A DNA stretch of 64,000 nucleotides. Source: Streptomyces fumigatiscleroticus. Lineage in GTDB: Bacteria > Actinomycetota > Actinomycetes > Streptomycetales > Streptomycetaceae. A program made the translations under genes and the position numbers. This document shows, piece by piece, positions 28,782-37,542 of the stretch. The notes beneath the pieces were generated by a model that was not told where the DNA came from, did not search any database, and saw only the letters and a list, made by a program, of their open reading frames with translations. Location of the stretch: NCBI RefSeq assembly GCF_014647975.1, contig NZ_BMQF01000002.1, forward strand, positions 310,001 through 374,000, given 5' to 3'. How positions within the stretch are numbered: position 1 is the first letter of the stretch; each line of letters begins with the position of its first letter.

Positions 28782-30005
28782 TCAGCGCCGTCGCAGCCGC
28801 TTCAGGCAGCGGTGCCCGAGCACCTTCACGAGCTCCTTGGAGGAGGTCTGGTGGACGGTGCGGGACTTGGCGGGCGCGGTGTTGCGCACGGGGGCTTCCG
28901 CCGCCGCGGCGAGCGCTCCGTACAGGGCCTGAGCGGCCACCTCGGGGCTGATGCTCGGCTTCCCGGCCGGCTGCCCGGAGGACTTCGGCACGGCCGACAG
29001 CAGCGCCGGGTCACCGATGACCCGCACGCCCATGGAGCCGATCCGCCCGGCCATCTCGGCGCCGATCGCGGCGGCGGCCTCCACGGCCCACTGCGGAGTG
29101 ACGATCCTGGCGTCGCCCGCCGCGGGAGCACACGCGTTCTTCATATGCATCACCGCGCCGTACCGGACGAGCTTGGAATACAGCTCTTCCGGAAGCTCGT
29201 GTGCCCGGAATTCCACGTTGAGCTTCCGCAGCATTTCCGTCTCGGCGAGGGTGAGGGAGCGGTTCGCCGTGTCGGGGACGGGCTGGAGCAGGTTCTGAGG
29301 CAGGCCGAGCAGCGCCTCGAAGGTGCGCATGAGCCCGCCCCGGTCGCGGTCGTCGACCACGACGACGGTGACGTTCTCCGCGCCCACGACCCGCACCCAG
29401 CGCTCCACCAGCCGGTCGTGCCGGTGCCGGCGCCAGAAGCTGGGGTTCGGGTGCTCGTAGGGCGGCTTGCGGAGCATGTGGCGCAGCCAGTTCTCGTAGC
29501 CCATCCGCAGGCCGTTCTGCACGTACTGCTGCCACTGCGACGGCATGATCTTCGCCAGCGGGCGCAGGGTGACCAGGACGTGCACGCGGTCACCGCCGAG
29601 ATCCGCGACGATCCGCTCGATGGTCGCGTCGTCGGGGGCGTCGGCGAAGAACTCGCTGCTCACCACGGAGGTCCGGCCTCCCGTGGCCCGCACCTGCTCG
29701 ACCAGCAGCTGCCAGTGCCGCTCGGTGGGCCTGGTGTTGCCCATCATGCCGGGGCGGGCGCAGACCGCGAGCGCCGCCTCCATGGGGTGCCGGCTGGTGG
29801 CCGGGAAGTCCACGCCGTGCCGGGCCATCTCGTCCTTGGCGGCGAACAGCGCGCCCTGGATCGAGGTGGTGCCGGTCTTGTGGGGGCCTATGTGCACCAG
29901 CCGGGTGCCGGCGGGCAGCGGGGTGACCGCGGGGATCCCGGCCTCCCCGGCGCTCACGGTGGCGCCGTTCACCGCGGCGTCATCTCTCGTACAGTCCGTC
30001 TCCAT
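28782..30005 (-). CDS. Sulfotransferase-like P-loop protein
   Basis: A 407-residue protein. Near residue 37 it has LVHIGPHKTGTTSIQGALF, the PAPS phosphosulfate loop (KTGTTS) of sulfotransferases. A later region, VVSSEFFADAPDD and LVTLRPLAKIMPSQWQQYVQ, fits the 3'-phosphate-binding Arg/Ser segment. No membrane helix is seen, so it is cytoplasmic. It reads toward the cytidylyltransferase-reductase gene, suggesting sulfation or related modification of a wall glycan, an inference from position only. ATG 30005 has no clear ribosome site. Confidence 0.75.
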   Translation of the reverse strand: METDCTRDDAAVNGATVSAGEAGIPAVTPLPAGTRLVHIGPHKTGTTSIQGALFAAKDEMARHGVDFPATSRHPMEAALAVCARPGMMGNTRPTERHWQLLVEQVRATGGRTSVVSSEFFADAPDDATIERIVADLGGDRVHVLVTLRPLAKIMPSQWQQYVQNGLRMGYENWLRHMLRKPPYEHPNPSFWRRHRHDRLVERWVRVVGAENVTVVVVDDRDRGGLMRTFEALLGLPQNLLQPVPDTANRSLTLAETEMLRKLNVEFRAHELPEELYSKLVRYGAVMHMKNACAPAAGDARIVTPQWAVEAAAAIGAEMAGRIGSMGVRVIGDPALLSAVPKSSGQPAGKPSISPEVAAQALYGALAAAAEAPVRNTAPAKSRTVHQTSSKELVKVLGHRCLKRLRRR

Positions 30006-30042
30006 GGTTGGAGGATGGTAAGAGGTGTTTCTGAGGGTGACC

Positions 30043-30084
30043 TGAGAGGCGCCCGGGACGCGGATATGTCCCGGGCGCCTCTCA
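30043..30084 (-). terminator. Strong hairpin after the phoD-like gene
   Basis: A 17-bp perfect stem (30043-30059 with 30068-30084) and an 8-nt loop lie 17 bp past the stop at 30101. It insulates the PhoD-type gene from the sulfotransferase-like gene. Confidence 0.85.
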
Positions 30085-30100
30085 CACCCGGCTCATGACG

Positions 30101-31651
30101 TCACACCACGTGGACGCCGGGCCTGCCCGCCTCCACCCGCAGCCGGGCCAGGGTGCTGGGGGTGGCCTCCGGCCGGGTCACCGTGTCCACGACCCGCACC
30201 CGGGCGTCGATGCCGTCGCGGTGGATGTCGAAGAGGTGGTAGCCGCGGTGGGCGTCGATCACCTTCCAGTGCGGGTTGTCCGCCTTCCGCGGGTCCCACT
30301 CGGCGTGGAAGGCGTCCTGGTCCTGGTCGCCGTTGCTGGAGATGGAGGTGCCGACGAACTCGGCGCCCACGACCTCGGAGTCCGGGTCGGCGAAGTCCTT
30401 CTTCAGGTCGCTGATCATCGTCAGATGACGGTCGCCGGAGAGCACGACGGGGTTGCGGACGTGCGCGAACTCCCTCAGGAGACCGTTGCGTTCGACCTGG
30501 TAGCCGTCCCAGGCGTCGTAGTACCAGAGCTTGCCCTCGCCGATCCGGACATCGGTCTCGGCCATCATGATCTGCGAGGCGATCAGGTTCCAGCGGGCGG
30601 GCGAGCCGTGCAGCCCGTCCAGCAGCCACCGCTTCTGCTCGGCGCCGAGCATGGTCATCGACGGGTCCTGGGCACCGGCCTGGCTGGTGGCCTGGTCGCT
30701 GCGGAACTGGCGGGTGTCCAGCACGTTGAGCCGGGCCAGGCGGCCGAACTCCAGCCGGCGGTACATCTGGATGTGCGGGCCGTTCGGCACGGCGGTCGCG
30801 CGGACCGGCATGTGCTCGTAGTACGCCTGGTAGGCCGCCGTCAGCCGGTCCACGAACGCGTCGTGGCCCTGCTTGTCGGGGTCCTGCGGTATCTCGCCGG
30901 CGAAGTCGTTGTCCACCTCGTGGTCGTCGAAGGTGACGACGAAGGGCGCGTGGGCGTGCATGGCGGCCAGATCCGGGTCCGACCGGTACTGGGCGTACCG
31001 GTTGCGGTACTGGACCAGGGTGTACGGCTCGCCCGTGCCCTCGTGCCGGCGTACGGTCGTCGCCGACGGCGCGGACTCGTAGATGTAGTCGCCGACGAAC
31101 AGCACGACGTCCGGGTCCTGGTCGAGCATGTCGGCGTACGGCGTGAACCAGCCGTGCTGCCAGTTCTGGCAGGAGGCGAGCGCGACGCGCAGGGAGCCGC
31201 CGAAGCTGTCCCGGCGGGGCGCGGTGCGGGTGCGGCCGGTGGGCGAGAGCTGTCCGCCGGCCCGGAAGCGGTACCAGTACCGGCGGTCCGGGCTCAGTCC
31301 GCGTACGTCGACGTGCACGCTGTGGCCGTACTCGGGACGGGCCATCGCGGTGCCCTTGCGGACCACCTTCCGGAACCGCTCGTCCTGTGCGAGCTGCCAC
31401 TCCACCGGCACCGCGCGGTCGGGCATGCCGCCGCCGTTCAGCGGATCGGGGGCGAGCCGGGTCCACAGCACGATGCCGTCGGGAAGCGGGTCGCCGGAGG
31501 CGACGCCCAGACTGAACACACCCTCGGGCAGCGGTGCCTCGGCCGCGCGGGCGGCGGCCGGCAGCCAGAGCTGGGCGGATGCCACGCCCCCCAGCATAGC
31601 CGCGCCGGCGGTCAGAAAGCGGCGCCTGTCGGGGCTGCCTGCTTCGGTCAT
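30101..31651 (-). CDS. phoD: Tat-exported PhoD-type phosphatase/phosphodiesterase
   Basis: PhoD enzymes cleave phosphodiesters, including teichoic acid. The 516-residue product has a Tat signal, SPDRRRFLTAGAAML, with a cleavage-like AARAAEA near residue 35. The metallophosphatase domain includes LASCQNWQHG, FVGDYIYES, TFDDHEVDNDF and LSGDRHLTM, which hold the metal ligands. ATG 31651 has AAAGGAG 8 nt upstream. Its place beside teichoic-acid-type synthesis genes suggests polymer turnover or phosphate recovery outside the membrane. No convincing PHO box is visible upstream. Confidence 0.92.
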   Translation of the reverse strand: MTEAGSPDRRRFLTAGAAMLGGVASAQLWLPAAARAAEAPLPEGVFSLGVASGDPLPDGIVLWTRLAPDPLNGGGMPDRAVPVEWQLAQDERFRKVVRKGTAMARPEYGHSVHVDVRGLSPDRRYWYRFRAGGQLSPTGRTRTAPRRDSFGGSLRVALASCQNWQHGWFTPYADMLDQDPDVVLFVGDYIYESAPSATTVRRHEGTGEPYTLVQYRNRYAQYRSDPDLAAMHAHAPFVVTFDDHEVDNDFAGEIPQDPDKQGHDAFVDRLTAAYQAYYEHMPVRATAVPNGPHIQMYRRLEFGRLARLNVLDTRQFRSDQATSQAGAQDPSMTMLGAEQKRWLLDGLHGSPARWNLIASQIMMAETDVRIGEGKLWYYDAWDGYQVERNGLLREFAHVRNPVVLSGDRHLTMISDLKKDFADPDSEVVGAEFVGTSISSNGDQDQDAFHAEWDPRKADNPHWKVIDAHRGYHLFDIHRDGIDARVRVVDTVTRPEATPSTLARLRVEAGRPGVHVV

Positions 31652-31767
31652 CGGCGGAACTCCTTTGCCTCACTGGCCTGATGGACCCTGGGAGGTTCCC
31701 CCGGCCGGACGGACCGCCCGCTGAACAGAGGGGTTCGCGTGCATGACAAACACGGGGACAACAAAGG

Positions 31768-31820
31768 ACCCGTTGCGGCAGGGGACTTCACACGAAGAAC
31801 GTGATACTGCCGCAACGGGT
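31768..31820 (-). terminator. Terminator of the rplU-rpmA-obg operon
   Basis: ACCCGTTGCGGCAG and CTGCCGCAACGGGT form a 14-bp perfect stem with a 25-nt loop, followed on the minus strand by CCTTTGTTGT. It begins 44 bp after the obg stop. Part of the loop (GTTCTTCGTGTGAAG) can fold further. Confidence 0.75.
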
Positions 31821-31863
31821 CGTTCCGGGAACCGTCCCGGTCGGTCATGAGCGATCAGAGCAC

Positions 31864-33300
31864 TCAGAAGGGCTGGAAGTCGTCGAACTCCCGCTCGCTC
31901 TCGTCCCGTTCCGCCTGGCGGTCCCGGCGCCGCTGCGCGGCCGGGCGTACGCCCTCGAAGCGGTGGTCCTCACCGCGTCGGCCCAGCATCTCGGCGCCGG
32001 CCGTCACGGACGGCTCCCAGTCGAAGACGACCGCGTTCTCCTCGGGGCCGATGGCGACGCCGTCGCCGCCCCGGGCCCCGGCCTTCAGCAGCTCGTCCTC
32101 CACGCCGAGCCGGTTGAGCCGGTCCGCGAGGTAACCGACCGCCTCGTCGTTGTTGAAGTCGGTCTGCCGCACCCACCGCTCGGGCTTCTCGCCCCGGACC
32201 CGGAAGAGACCGTCGTCCTCGCGCGTGACCGTGAAGCCCGCGTCGTCGACAGCCTTCGGCCGGATCACGATCCGCGTGGCCTCCTCCTTCGGCCGGGCCG
32301 CCCGCGCCGAGGCGACCAGCTCCGCGAGCGCGTACGACAGCTCCTTCAGACCGAGGTGCGCCACCGCCGAGACCTCGAAGACGCGGTACCCGCGGGCCTC
32401 GAGATCCGGGCGCACCATCTCGGCCAGGTCCTTGCCGTCCGGTACGTCGATCTTGTTCAGGACGACGATCCGCGGACGGTTGTCCAGGCCGCCGTACTGC
32501 CGCAGCTCCTCCTCGATCACATCGAGGTCGGACAGCGGGTCGCGGTCGGACTCCAGCGTGGCCGTGTCCAGGACGTGCACGAGCACGCTGCACCGCTCCA
32601 CGTGGCGCAGGAACTCCAGGCCGAGACCCCGGCCCTGGCTGGCGCCCGGGATCAGACCGGGGACGTCCGCGATCGTGTACACGGTCGAGCCCGCGGTCAC
32701 CACGCCGAGATTCGGCACCAGCGTCGTGAACGGATAGTCGGCGATCTTCGGCTTGGCCGCGCTCAGCACCGAGATCAGCGAGGACTTGCCCGCGCTCGGG
32801 TAGCCGACCAGCGCCACGTCGGCGACGGTCTTCAGCTCCAGGACGACGTCCTGGAGGTCCCCGGGCTCGCCGAGCAGCGCGAAGCCGGGCGCCTTGCGCC
32901 GGGCCGAGGCCAGCGCCGCGTTGCCGAGGCCGCCCCGGCCGCCCTGGGCGGCGACGTAGGAGGTGCCGTGGCCGACCAGGTCGGCGAGGACGTTGCCGGC
33001 CTTGTCCAGGACGACGGTGCCGTCCGGCACCGGCAGGACCAGGTCCTGGCCGTCCTTGCCGGAGCGGTGGCCGCCCTCGCCGGGCTTGCCGTTGGTGGCC
33101 TTGCGGTGCGGGGAGTGGTGGTAGTCGAGCAGGGTGGTGACGGACTGGTCGACGGTGAGGATCACGTCGCCGCCACGGCCGCCGTTGCCGCCGTCCGGGC
33201 CGCCGAGCGGCTTGAACTTCTCACGGTGCACGGAGGCACAGCCGTGGCCCCCGTTACCCGCGGCGACGTGCAGCTCGACGCGGTCCACGAAGGTGGTCAT
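31864..33300 (-). CDS. obg: GTPase Obg
   Basis: Obg is a ribosome-associated GTPase linked to 50S assembly and, in Streptomyces, to the onset of differentiation. The 478-residue product has the glycine-rich Obg fold ([25 protein letters not shown] to about 158). The G domain shows G1 [10 protein letters not shown]3 DVPGLI, G4 NKID and G5 SAVA. A C-terminal OCT domain (about 360-430) and an acidic tail follow. The ATG at 33300 has GGAGG 8 nt upstream. It follows rplU-rpmA in the conserved order. Confidence 0.98.
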   Translation of the reverse strand: MTTFVDRVELHVAAGNGGHGCASVHREKFKPLGGPDGGNGGRGGDVILTVDQSVTTLLDYHHSPHRKATNGKPGEGGHRSGKDGQDLVLPVPDGTVVLDKAGNVLADLVGHGTSYVAAQGGRGGLGNAALASARRKAPGFALLGEPGDLQDVVLELKTVADVALVGYPSAGKSSLISVLSAAKPKIADYPFTTLVPNLGVVTAGSTVYTIADVPGLIPGASQGRGLGLEFLRHVERCSVLVHVLDTATLESDRDPLSDLDVIEEELRQYGGLDNRPRIVVLNKIDVPDGKDLAEMVRPDLEARGYRVFEVSAVAHLGLKELSYALAELVASARAARPKEEATRIVIRPKAVDDAGFTVTREDDGLFRVRGEKPERWVRQTDFNNDEAVGYLADRLNRLGVEDELLKAGARGGDGVAIGPEENAVVFDWEPSVTAGAEMLGRRGEDHRFEGVRPAAQRRRDRQAERDESEREFDDFQPF

Positions 33301-33364
33301 GGGAGGTGCCTCCAGCACGTTCGATGATCGGTGTACGGAACTGTCTACTGCTACAACACGCGAA

Positions 33365-33404
33365 AGGCGGACCCGCCTTCCCGACCGGGAAGTGAGGTCC
33401 GCCT
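33365..33404 (-). terminator. Hairpin between rpmA and obg
   Basis: AGGCGGACC pairs with GGTCCGCCT (9 bp), with an inner CTTCCCG/CGGGAAG stem, and is followed on the minus strand by TTTCGCGTGTTG. It starts 14 bp after rpmA, so it could partly terminate transcription and keep obg below the ribosomal protein genes. Confidence 0.65.
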
Positions 33405-33418
33405 CGCGAAGCGTTCGG

Positions 33419-33673
33419 TCAGGCGACCGGAACGATGTTCACGACCTTGCGGCCACGGCTGGTGCCGAACTCCACCGCACCGGCCTGGAGCGCGAACAGC
33501 GTGTCGTCGCCGCCGCGGCCGACGCCCGCGCCCGGGTGGAAGTGGGTGCCGCGCTGGCGGACCAGGATCTCACCCGCGTTGACGACCTGACCGCCGAAGC
33601 GCTTCACGCCGAGCCGCTGGGCGTTCGAGTCGCGACCGTTCCGGGTGGACGATGCGCCCTTCTTGTGTGCCAT
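33419..33673 (-). CDS. rpmA: 50S ribosomal protein L27
   Basis: The 84-residue basic protein begins [29 protein letters not shown] and contains [21 protein letters not shown], both L27 signatures. The N terminus is already in mature form, with no cleavable extension of the Firmicutes type. L27 reaches the peptidyl-transferase centre. It lies 14 bp downstream of rplU and shares its promoter. Confidence 0.99.
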   Translation of the reverse strand: MAHKKGASSTRNGRDSNAQRLGVKRFGGQVVNAGEILVRQRGTHFHPGAGVGRGGDDTLFALQAGAVEFGTSRGRKVVNIVPVA

Positions 33674-33687
33674 GTCTCCTCAGTCCC

Positions 33688-34008
33688 TTACTTCGCAGCC
33701 GTGGGGATCTCAGTGACCTTGATCGCCGTGTACTGCTGGCGGTGGCCCTGACGACGGCGGTAGCCGGTCTTGTTCTTGTAGCGCAGAATGTCGATCTTCT
33801 GGCCCTTGTGGTGGTCCACAACCTCGGCCTGGACCTTGATGCCGGCCAGCACCCACGGGTCGCTGGTCACAGCGTCGCCGTCGACAACGAGCAGGGTCGA
33901 GAGCTCGACCGTGTCGCCAACCTTGGCGGTGGAAATCTTGTCAACCTCAACGATGTCGCCGACAGCAACCTTGTGCTGGCGGCCACCGCTGCGCACGATG
34001 GCGTACAC
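33688..34008 (-). CDS. rplU: 50S ribosomal protein L21
   Basis: The 106-residue product begins (G)[14 protein letters not shown] and contains [36 protein letters not shown] and TAIKVTEI, the L21 signature. GTG 34008 is chosen because it starts exactly at the conserved N terminus; longer in-frame extensions have no family support. A consensus promoter lies about 140 bp upstream (34156-34184). L21 contacts 23S rRNA domains near L20. Confidence 0.98.
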   Translation of the reverse strand: MYAIVRSGGRQHKVAVGDIVEVDKISTAKVGDTVELSTLLVVDGDAVTSDPWVLAGIKVQAEVVDHHKGQKIDILRYKNKTGYRRRQGHRQQYTAIKVTEIPTAAK

Positions 34009-34155
34009 GCGGATCTCACTCTCACTCGAAGGAACGGCACCCCCGCAGGCCAGTCGCCCGGCCATGAACACGGACGACCTCTCCCGGTCACCGGAGCACC
34101 CGGAAGGAAAAGGTTTACGGGGATGTGGCGGCCTCGATAGACACGCCGACGCTCT

Positions 34156-34184
34156 AGATTACGGGGCCCCGACCTGGGGGTCAA
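34156..34184 (-). promoter_or_regulatory. rplU-rpmA-obg promoter
   Basis: On the minus strand TTGACC (34184-34179) and TAATCT (34161-34156) are separated by 17 bp, the best match to the principal-sigma consensus in the window. Transcription would start near 34149, giving a 5' UTR of about 140 nt before rplU. That length leaves room for ribosomal-protein control, but no known L21-leader fold was recognised. Confidence 0.75.
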
Positions 34185-34230
34185 ACCGGACCTCGGCCCG
34201 ATCGGGCAACGCGAACGGACGCCCACCCGG

Positions 34231-34408
34231 ACCGCACGCGGACCCACCGGACCACACGCGGACCCACCGGACCGGACCCGGATGCGCCGGGCCGGACGCG
34301 GACCCGCCGGGCCGGACGCGGACCCACCGGACCCAGACGCAGGTCCGGACCGGACCCGGATGCGCCGGACCGGACGCGGACCCGCCGGGCCGGACGCAGG
34401 TGCGCCGG
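34231..34408. repeat. Tandem array of nine 20-bp units upstream of the rplU promoter
   Basis: Units such as GCCGGACGCGGACCCGCCGG follow one another from 34231; the sixth is 18 bp, the rest 20 bp. They vary at a few positions, notably ACGCGGACCC versus ACCCGGATGC. The array fills most of the 434-bp gap (34009-34442) between rplU and the methyltransferase-like gene, just upstream of TTGACC. The rest of the gap holds the rplU promoter and leader; no gene is seen. Confidence 0.85.
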
Positions 34409-34442
34409 ACCGGGGGTGTCCGGTCCGGCGGAGCGGTCGGGG

Positions 34443-35255
34443 TCAGCCGGCCACTGCCTGGATGCGGCGGCGGATCGGCGCGAACGCCGAGCGCGGGCGG
34501 CGCAGGTTGCGGGCCCGGACGAGGGCCGGCCAGAAGTCCGCCCCGAGCAGGATCTCGCCCTGGACCGCGTTCTTGCGCAGCAGGACCTCCTCCGGGACGA
34601 CCTGCGGGTCGTCGGCGCGGTACTCCTCGATGATCTTGTCGTAGTTGTCCTTCAGCACGGTGCTGGTCGGATCGGCCCCGAAGACCGCCACGACGCCGGT
34701 CGGCTTCGTGTCCAGCTCCACCACCACCAGATCGGGGCGGAAGCGCCGCAGCACCTGCACCACCTTGAACACGTCGCCGGTCCACATTCCCGTGTGCCGG
34801 TCCCGAGCCGCCTCGTCGACATTGCGCGGCAGCATGTCGTCCAGGACGATCACGCTCGACCAGCGCGAGTGCCGCTCGACGTTCATGAAGTCCCGCAGCG
34901 CGAACTCGAAGAGGTGCATGCCGTCGATGAACGACAGGTCGAGCCGCGGCTCACCGCCCAGGAGGTTCAGTGGATCGCGGCGGGCGAGCGCGCGGAAAGG
35001 GTTGCGGCCGTTTCGCAGGTGGATCAGCGGGTCCCGGCGACCGAAGAAGGCGTCGCTCGTGGCCTTGACCAGATGCACGTCACAGCTGACCTCCGAGGTC
35101 ACCTTGAACGCCGGATCGATGGCGACCGTGGGAACTCGGGACAGCGTCAGACTACGGCCGTCATTCACTCCGATCTCAAGATAGTTACGGGGGCGATAAA
35201 TCCTGTGCAGCTGGCGGAGAAACCCGTGCCGATCCACGTAGAGAGCGCCCTTCAC
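34443..35255 (-). CDS. Class I methyltransferase-like protein
   Basis: The 270-residue protein has RNYLEIGVNDGRSLTLS (SAM-binding GxG-type motif, about residues 23-39). RLDLSFIDGMHLFEFALRDFMN (about 104-125) and SSVIVLDDMLPRN follow, the pattern of Methyltransf_24-type enzymes found in glycan clusters. It is the last gene of the rhamnose operon and might methylate a sugar. Several early codons (ATT, TAT, CTT, AAT, AGT) are unusual for this genome, hinting at foreign origin. GTG 35255 lacks a ribosome site; GTG 35237 with GAAGGG upstream is an alternative. Confidence 0.75.
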   Translation of the reverse strand: MKGALYVDRHGFLRQLHRIYRPRNYLEIGVNDGRSLTLSRVPTVAIDPAFKVTSEVSCDVHLVKATSDAFFGRRDPLIHLRNGRNPFRALARRDPLNLLGGEPRLDLSFIDGMHLFEFALRDFMNVERHSRWSSVIVLDDMLPRNVDEAARDRHTGMWTGDVFKVVQVLRRFRPDLVVVELDTKPTGVVAVFGADPTSTVLKDNYDKIIEEYRADDPQVVPEEVLLRKNAVQGEILLGADFWPALVRARNLRRPRSAFAPIRRRIQAVAG

Positions 35256-35332
35256 TGGTTACTGACGACTAAGCGATTCACGGAAGCTAGCCGTAGGTGA
35301 CCGCCGAGTAAACCACTTACCATCCAGTAACT

Positions 35333-35929
35333 TCAGTGTTTGCGAAGTTCCGCGCGATAGGCGACGCACTCCTCGTACCTGGGGAGCAGTCCCTGCGCCG
35401 CCGCGTCCGCCAGCGTGGGGGCGGCGGCGTCCTTGTCCGACAGCAACGGCTCCACGTCCGCCGGCCATTCGATGCCCAGCTCGGGATCGAGGGGATGGAT
35501 GCCGTGCTCCCGCTGCGGCGCGTAGCCCTCGGAGCACAGGTAGACGACCGTCGCGTCGTCGGTCAGCGCCAGGAAGGCGTGCCCGAGGCCCTCGGACAGG
35601 TAGACCGAGGCGTGTGTCCGGTCATCGAGCCGGACCAGTTCCCACTGCCCGTAGGTGGGGGAGCCGACCCGGATGTCGACGACGGCGTCGAGCACGGCGC
35701 CGCGTACGCACTTCACGTACTTGGCCTGGCTCGGCGGCACGTCGGCGAAGTGGATGCCGCGGAGGGTGCCGCGGCGGGAGACCGAGCAGTTCGCCTGGGC
35801 CAGGGACAGGTCGTGCCCGATGTCCGCGCGGAAGTCCGCTCCGCGGAACCACTCGTGGAAGCTGCCGCGCTCGTCGGGGAAGACGCTGGGCTCATGGACC
35901 CAGGCGCCTTCGATCGAAAGGGGTTTCAT
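35333..35929 (-). CDS. rmlC: dTDP-4-dehydrorhamnose 3,5-epimerase
   Basis: Third step of dTDP-L-rhamnose synthesis. The 198-residue cupin starts MKPLSIEGAWVHEPSVFPDERGSF. The catalytic region RRGTLRGIHFA (about 52-62) has the active-site His, KYVKCVRGAVLDAVVDIR holds the central strands, and VYLSEGLGHAFLAL follows. The ATG at 35929 lies 20 bp after the preceding glycosyltransferase stop, with GGAGG 12 nt upstream. It is separated from rmlA-B-D by one glycosyltransferase gene. Confidence 0.95.
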   Translation of the reverse strand: MKPLSIEGAWVHEPSVFPDERGSFHEWFRGADFRADIGHDLSLAQANCSVSRRGTLRGIHFADVPPSQAKYVKCVRGAVLDAVVDIRVGSPTYGQWELVRLDDRTHASVYLSEGLGHAFLALTDDATVVYLCSEGYAPQREHGIHPLDPELGIEWPADVEPLLSDKDAAAPTLADAAAQGLLPRYEECVAYRAELRKH

Positions 35930-35949
35930 GGTGTACCGGGACCTCCGGA

Positions 35950-37542
35950 TCAGGATGCGAGAACTCTTTTGACCTTCTTGGCGATGGATCTCCAAGTGGT
36001 CTTGGGCCCCTCCGGCTTGTCCGGGACCTTGTGCATGTTTCCGCCGATGTCGAGAGCGAGCCGCCCGTCCCTGGTCCAGTAGGGAGCGGCCTGGATGTTC
36101 CGGCGCTGCGACCGCTCACCGCCGCAGGGCAGCAGCTCACTGGCCGGACCGCCCTCGATACGGGCCATGCGCTCGATCCCGAGCAGCTGGACATTGACGT
36201 GGACGTCGTAGAGCCCCTTGGGGAGCCGGCCTCCACATGCCGCGGTGTCGGGGTCGATACGGACGGTCCCCGCGAGCTCCACGGTCCCGTCGGAGGCCAC
36301 GGTCAGCTTGTGCTCGATCTCGGGGTACCAGGCCTGCGCCTTGTTGCGCTGACGCAGCTGGAAATCGACGACCGCCCGGTTCTCGATGTCCGTGAAGGTC
36401 CATTCCGGCCCGCCGTCGATCCCATGGACCACGGCGAGGTCGAGGCCGTAGCCGTTGCCCAGCTTCCTGACCTTCACCGTGGAGCCGTCCGGGTAGCGCA
36501 GCCGGGCACGGAACGGTGCCACCAGCACCCCCCGCCGCCAGCGCACCGGGCCGCTGAACTCGACCTCGCTGATGATGTCGCGGTAGCGCTGGGCCACCTT
36601 GCGCAGGTCCTCGACCCGGTCGGCCTCGAGCAGCTCGGCGCGGAACCGCCAGAGCGGCGGCAGCCCCTCACGGACGGAATCCGAGTACTCCTCCACCGCC
36701 ACCTTACGGGCCGCCTCGTAGTGCGCCATGGCGAAGGGATCACCCTTCAGGAAGCCCTGGGTGGCGGTGTTCCGCAGTACTTCGACCCGGTAGTTGCGCG
36801 TCAGGAAGGCGTCGCGCGCCGGTCCCGGGGCCGTGTTGGCCTTGACTATCTGCGCGGTCTTGGCGAGCCACGGATAGTAGTCGCCCGGCTCGGTCCGGCT
36901 CTTGCTGTTGTTGCTGCCGTCGTCGCGCTTGCTCCAGTCGTAGCACACGACATCGCCGACGATCGTGATGCTCTTGGCGAGCGGGTAGGCCTTCGCCAGG
37001 AACATCTGGTCCTCGAGGCGGCAGCGCCCCTCCTGGAAGGTGATGTCGTTGTCGAGCAGGAACTGCCGCCGGAACATCTTGTGCGGAGTCAGCGTCTCGT
37101 ACAGTTCGACGAATTCCGGACCGACGCTGTCGACCGACTCACGGAAAAGGCGAATAGGGCCGCGCATATTGCCCTTGACCTTGCCGACGACGATGTCGGA
37201 CTTGTTCCGCTGCGCCCGCTCGTACATCACCTCCAACGCCTTCGGACCCAAGGCGTCGTCCTGGTCGAGGAAGTGTATGTACTCGCCATTGGCATTGGCG
37301 ACACCGACATTCCGAGGACGTCCGGGCCAGCCCGAGTTCGGCATGGATATCACCCGGAAGTTGTCCGCGCTGTCGGCCAGCTTCTGCAGCCGCGCCGCGG
37401 AGTCATCGGTCGATCCGTCGTCGACGAAGATCACCTCGAGCTCGTCCTGCGGCATCGACTGCTTCAGGATCGAGTTGATCGGGCGCTCGATGTACTCCCC
37501 CGCGTTGTAGACCGGGATGATGATGCTGACCTTCACGGTCAT
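35950..37542 (-). CDS. Family 2 glycosyltransferase with C-terminal beta domain
   Basis: The 530-residue enzyme has an N-terminal GT-A domain: VSIIIPVYNAGEYI, VIFVDDGSTDDSAARL, NSGWPGRPRNVGVANANGEYIHFLDQDD (DxD-like) and CRLEDQMFL (base region). It is followed by a helical linker and an approximately 200-residue C-terminal beta-rich domain, resembling the trimerisation domains of teichoic-acid glycosyltransferases such as TarS. Within the rml operon it is the obvious candidate rhamnosyltransferase. ATG 37542 overlaps the rmlD stop (ATGA) and has AGGAGGGG upstream. Confidence 0.85.
   Translation of the reverse strand: MTVKVSIIIPVYNAGEYIERPINSILKQSMPQDELEVIFVDDGSTDDSAARLQKLADSADNFRVISMPNSGWPGRPRNVGVANANGEYIHFLDQDDALGPKALEVMYERAQRNKSDIVVGKVKGNMRGPIRLFRESVDSVGPEFVELYETLTPHKMFRRQFLLDNDITFQEGRCRLEDQMFLAKAYPLAKSITIVGDVVCYDWSKRDDGSNNSKSRTEPGDYYPWLAKTAQIVKANTAPGPARDAFLTRNYRVEVLRNTATQGFLKGDPFAMAHYEAARKVAVEEYSDSVREGLPPLWRFRAELLEADRVEDLRKVAQRYRDIISEVEFSGPVRWRRGVLVAPFRARLRYPDGSTVKVRKLGNGYGLDLAVVHGIDGGPEWTFTDIENRAVVDFQLRQRNKAQAWYPEIEHKLTVASDGTVELAGTVRIDPDTAACGGRLPKGLYDVHVNVQLLGIERMARIEGGPASELLPCGGERSQRRNIQAAPYWTRDGRLALDIGGNMHKVPDKPEGPKTTWRSIAKKVKRVLAS

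Noticed and set aside
31652-31860. A PHO box upstream of phoD
   Set aside because: No pair of GTTCACC-like direct repeats was found; the gap is dominated by the obg terminator.
33301-33418. An independent obg promoter
   Set aside because: TAGCAGTAGACAG-type sequence lacks a convincing -35 and spacing; partial read-through of the rpmA hairpin explains obg expression equally well.
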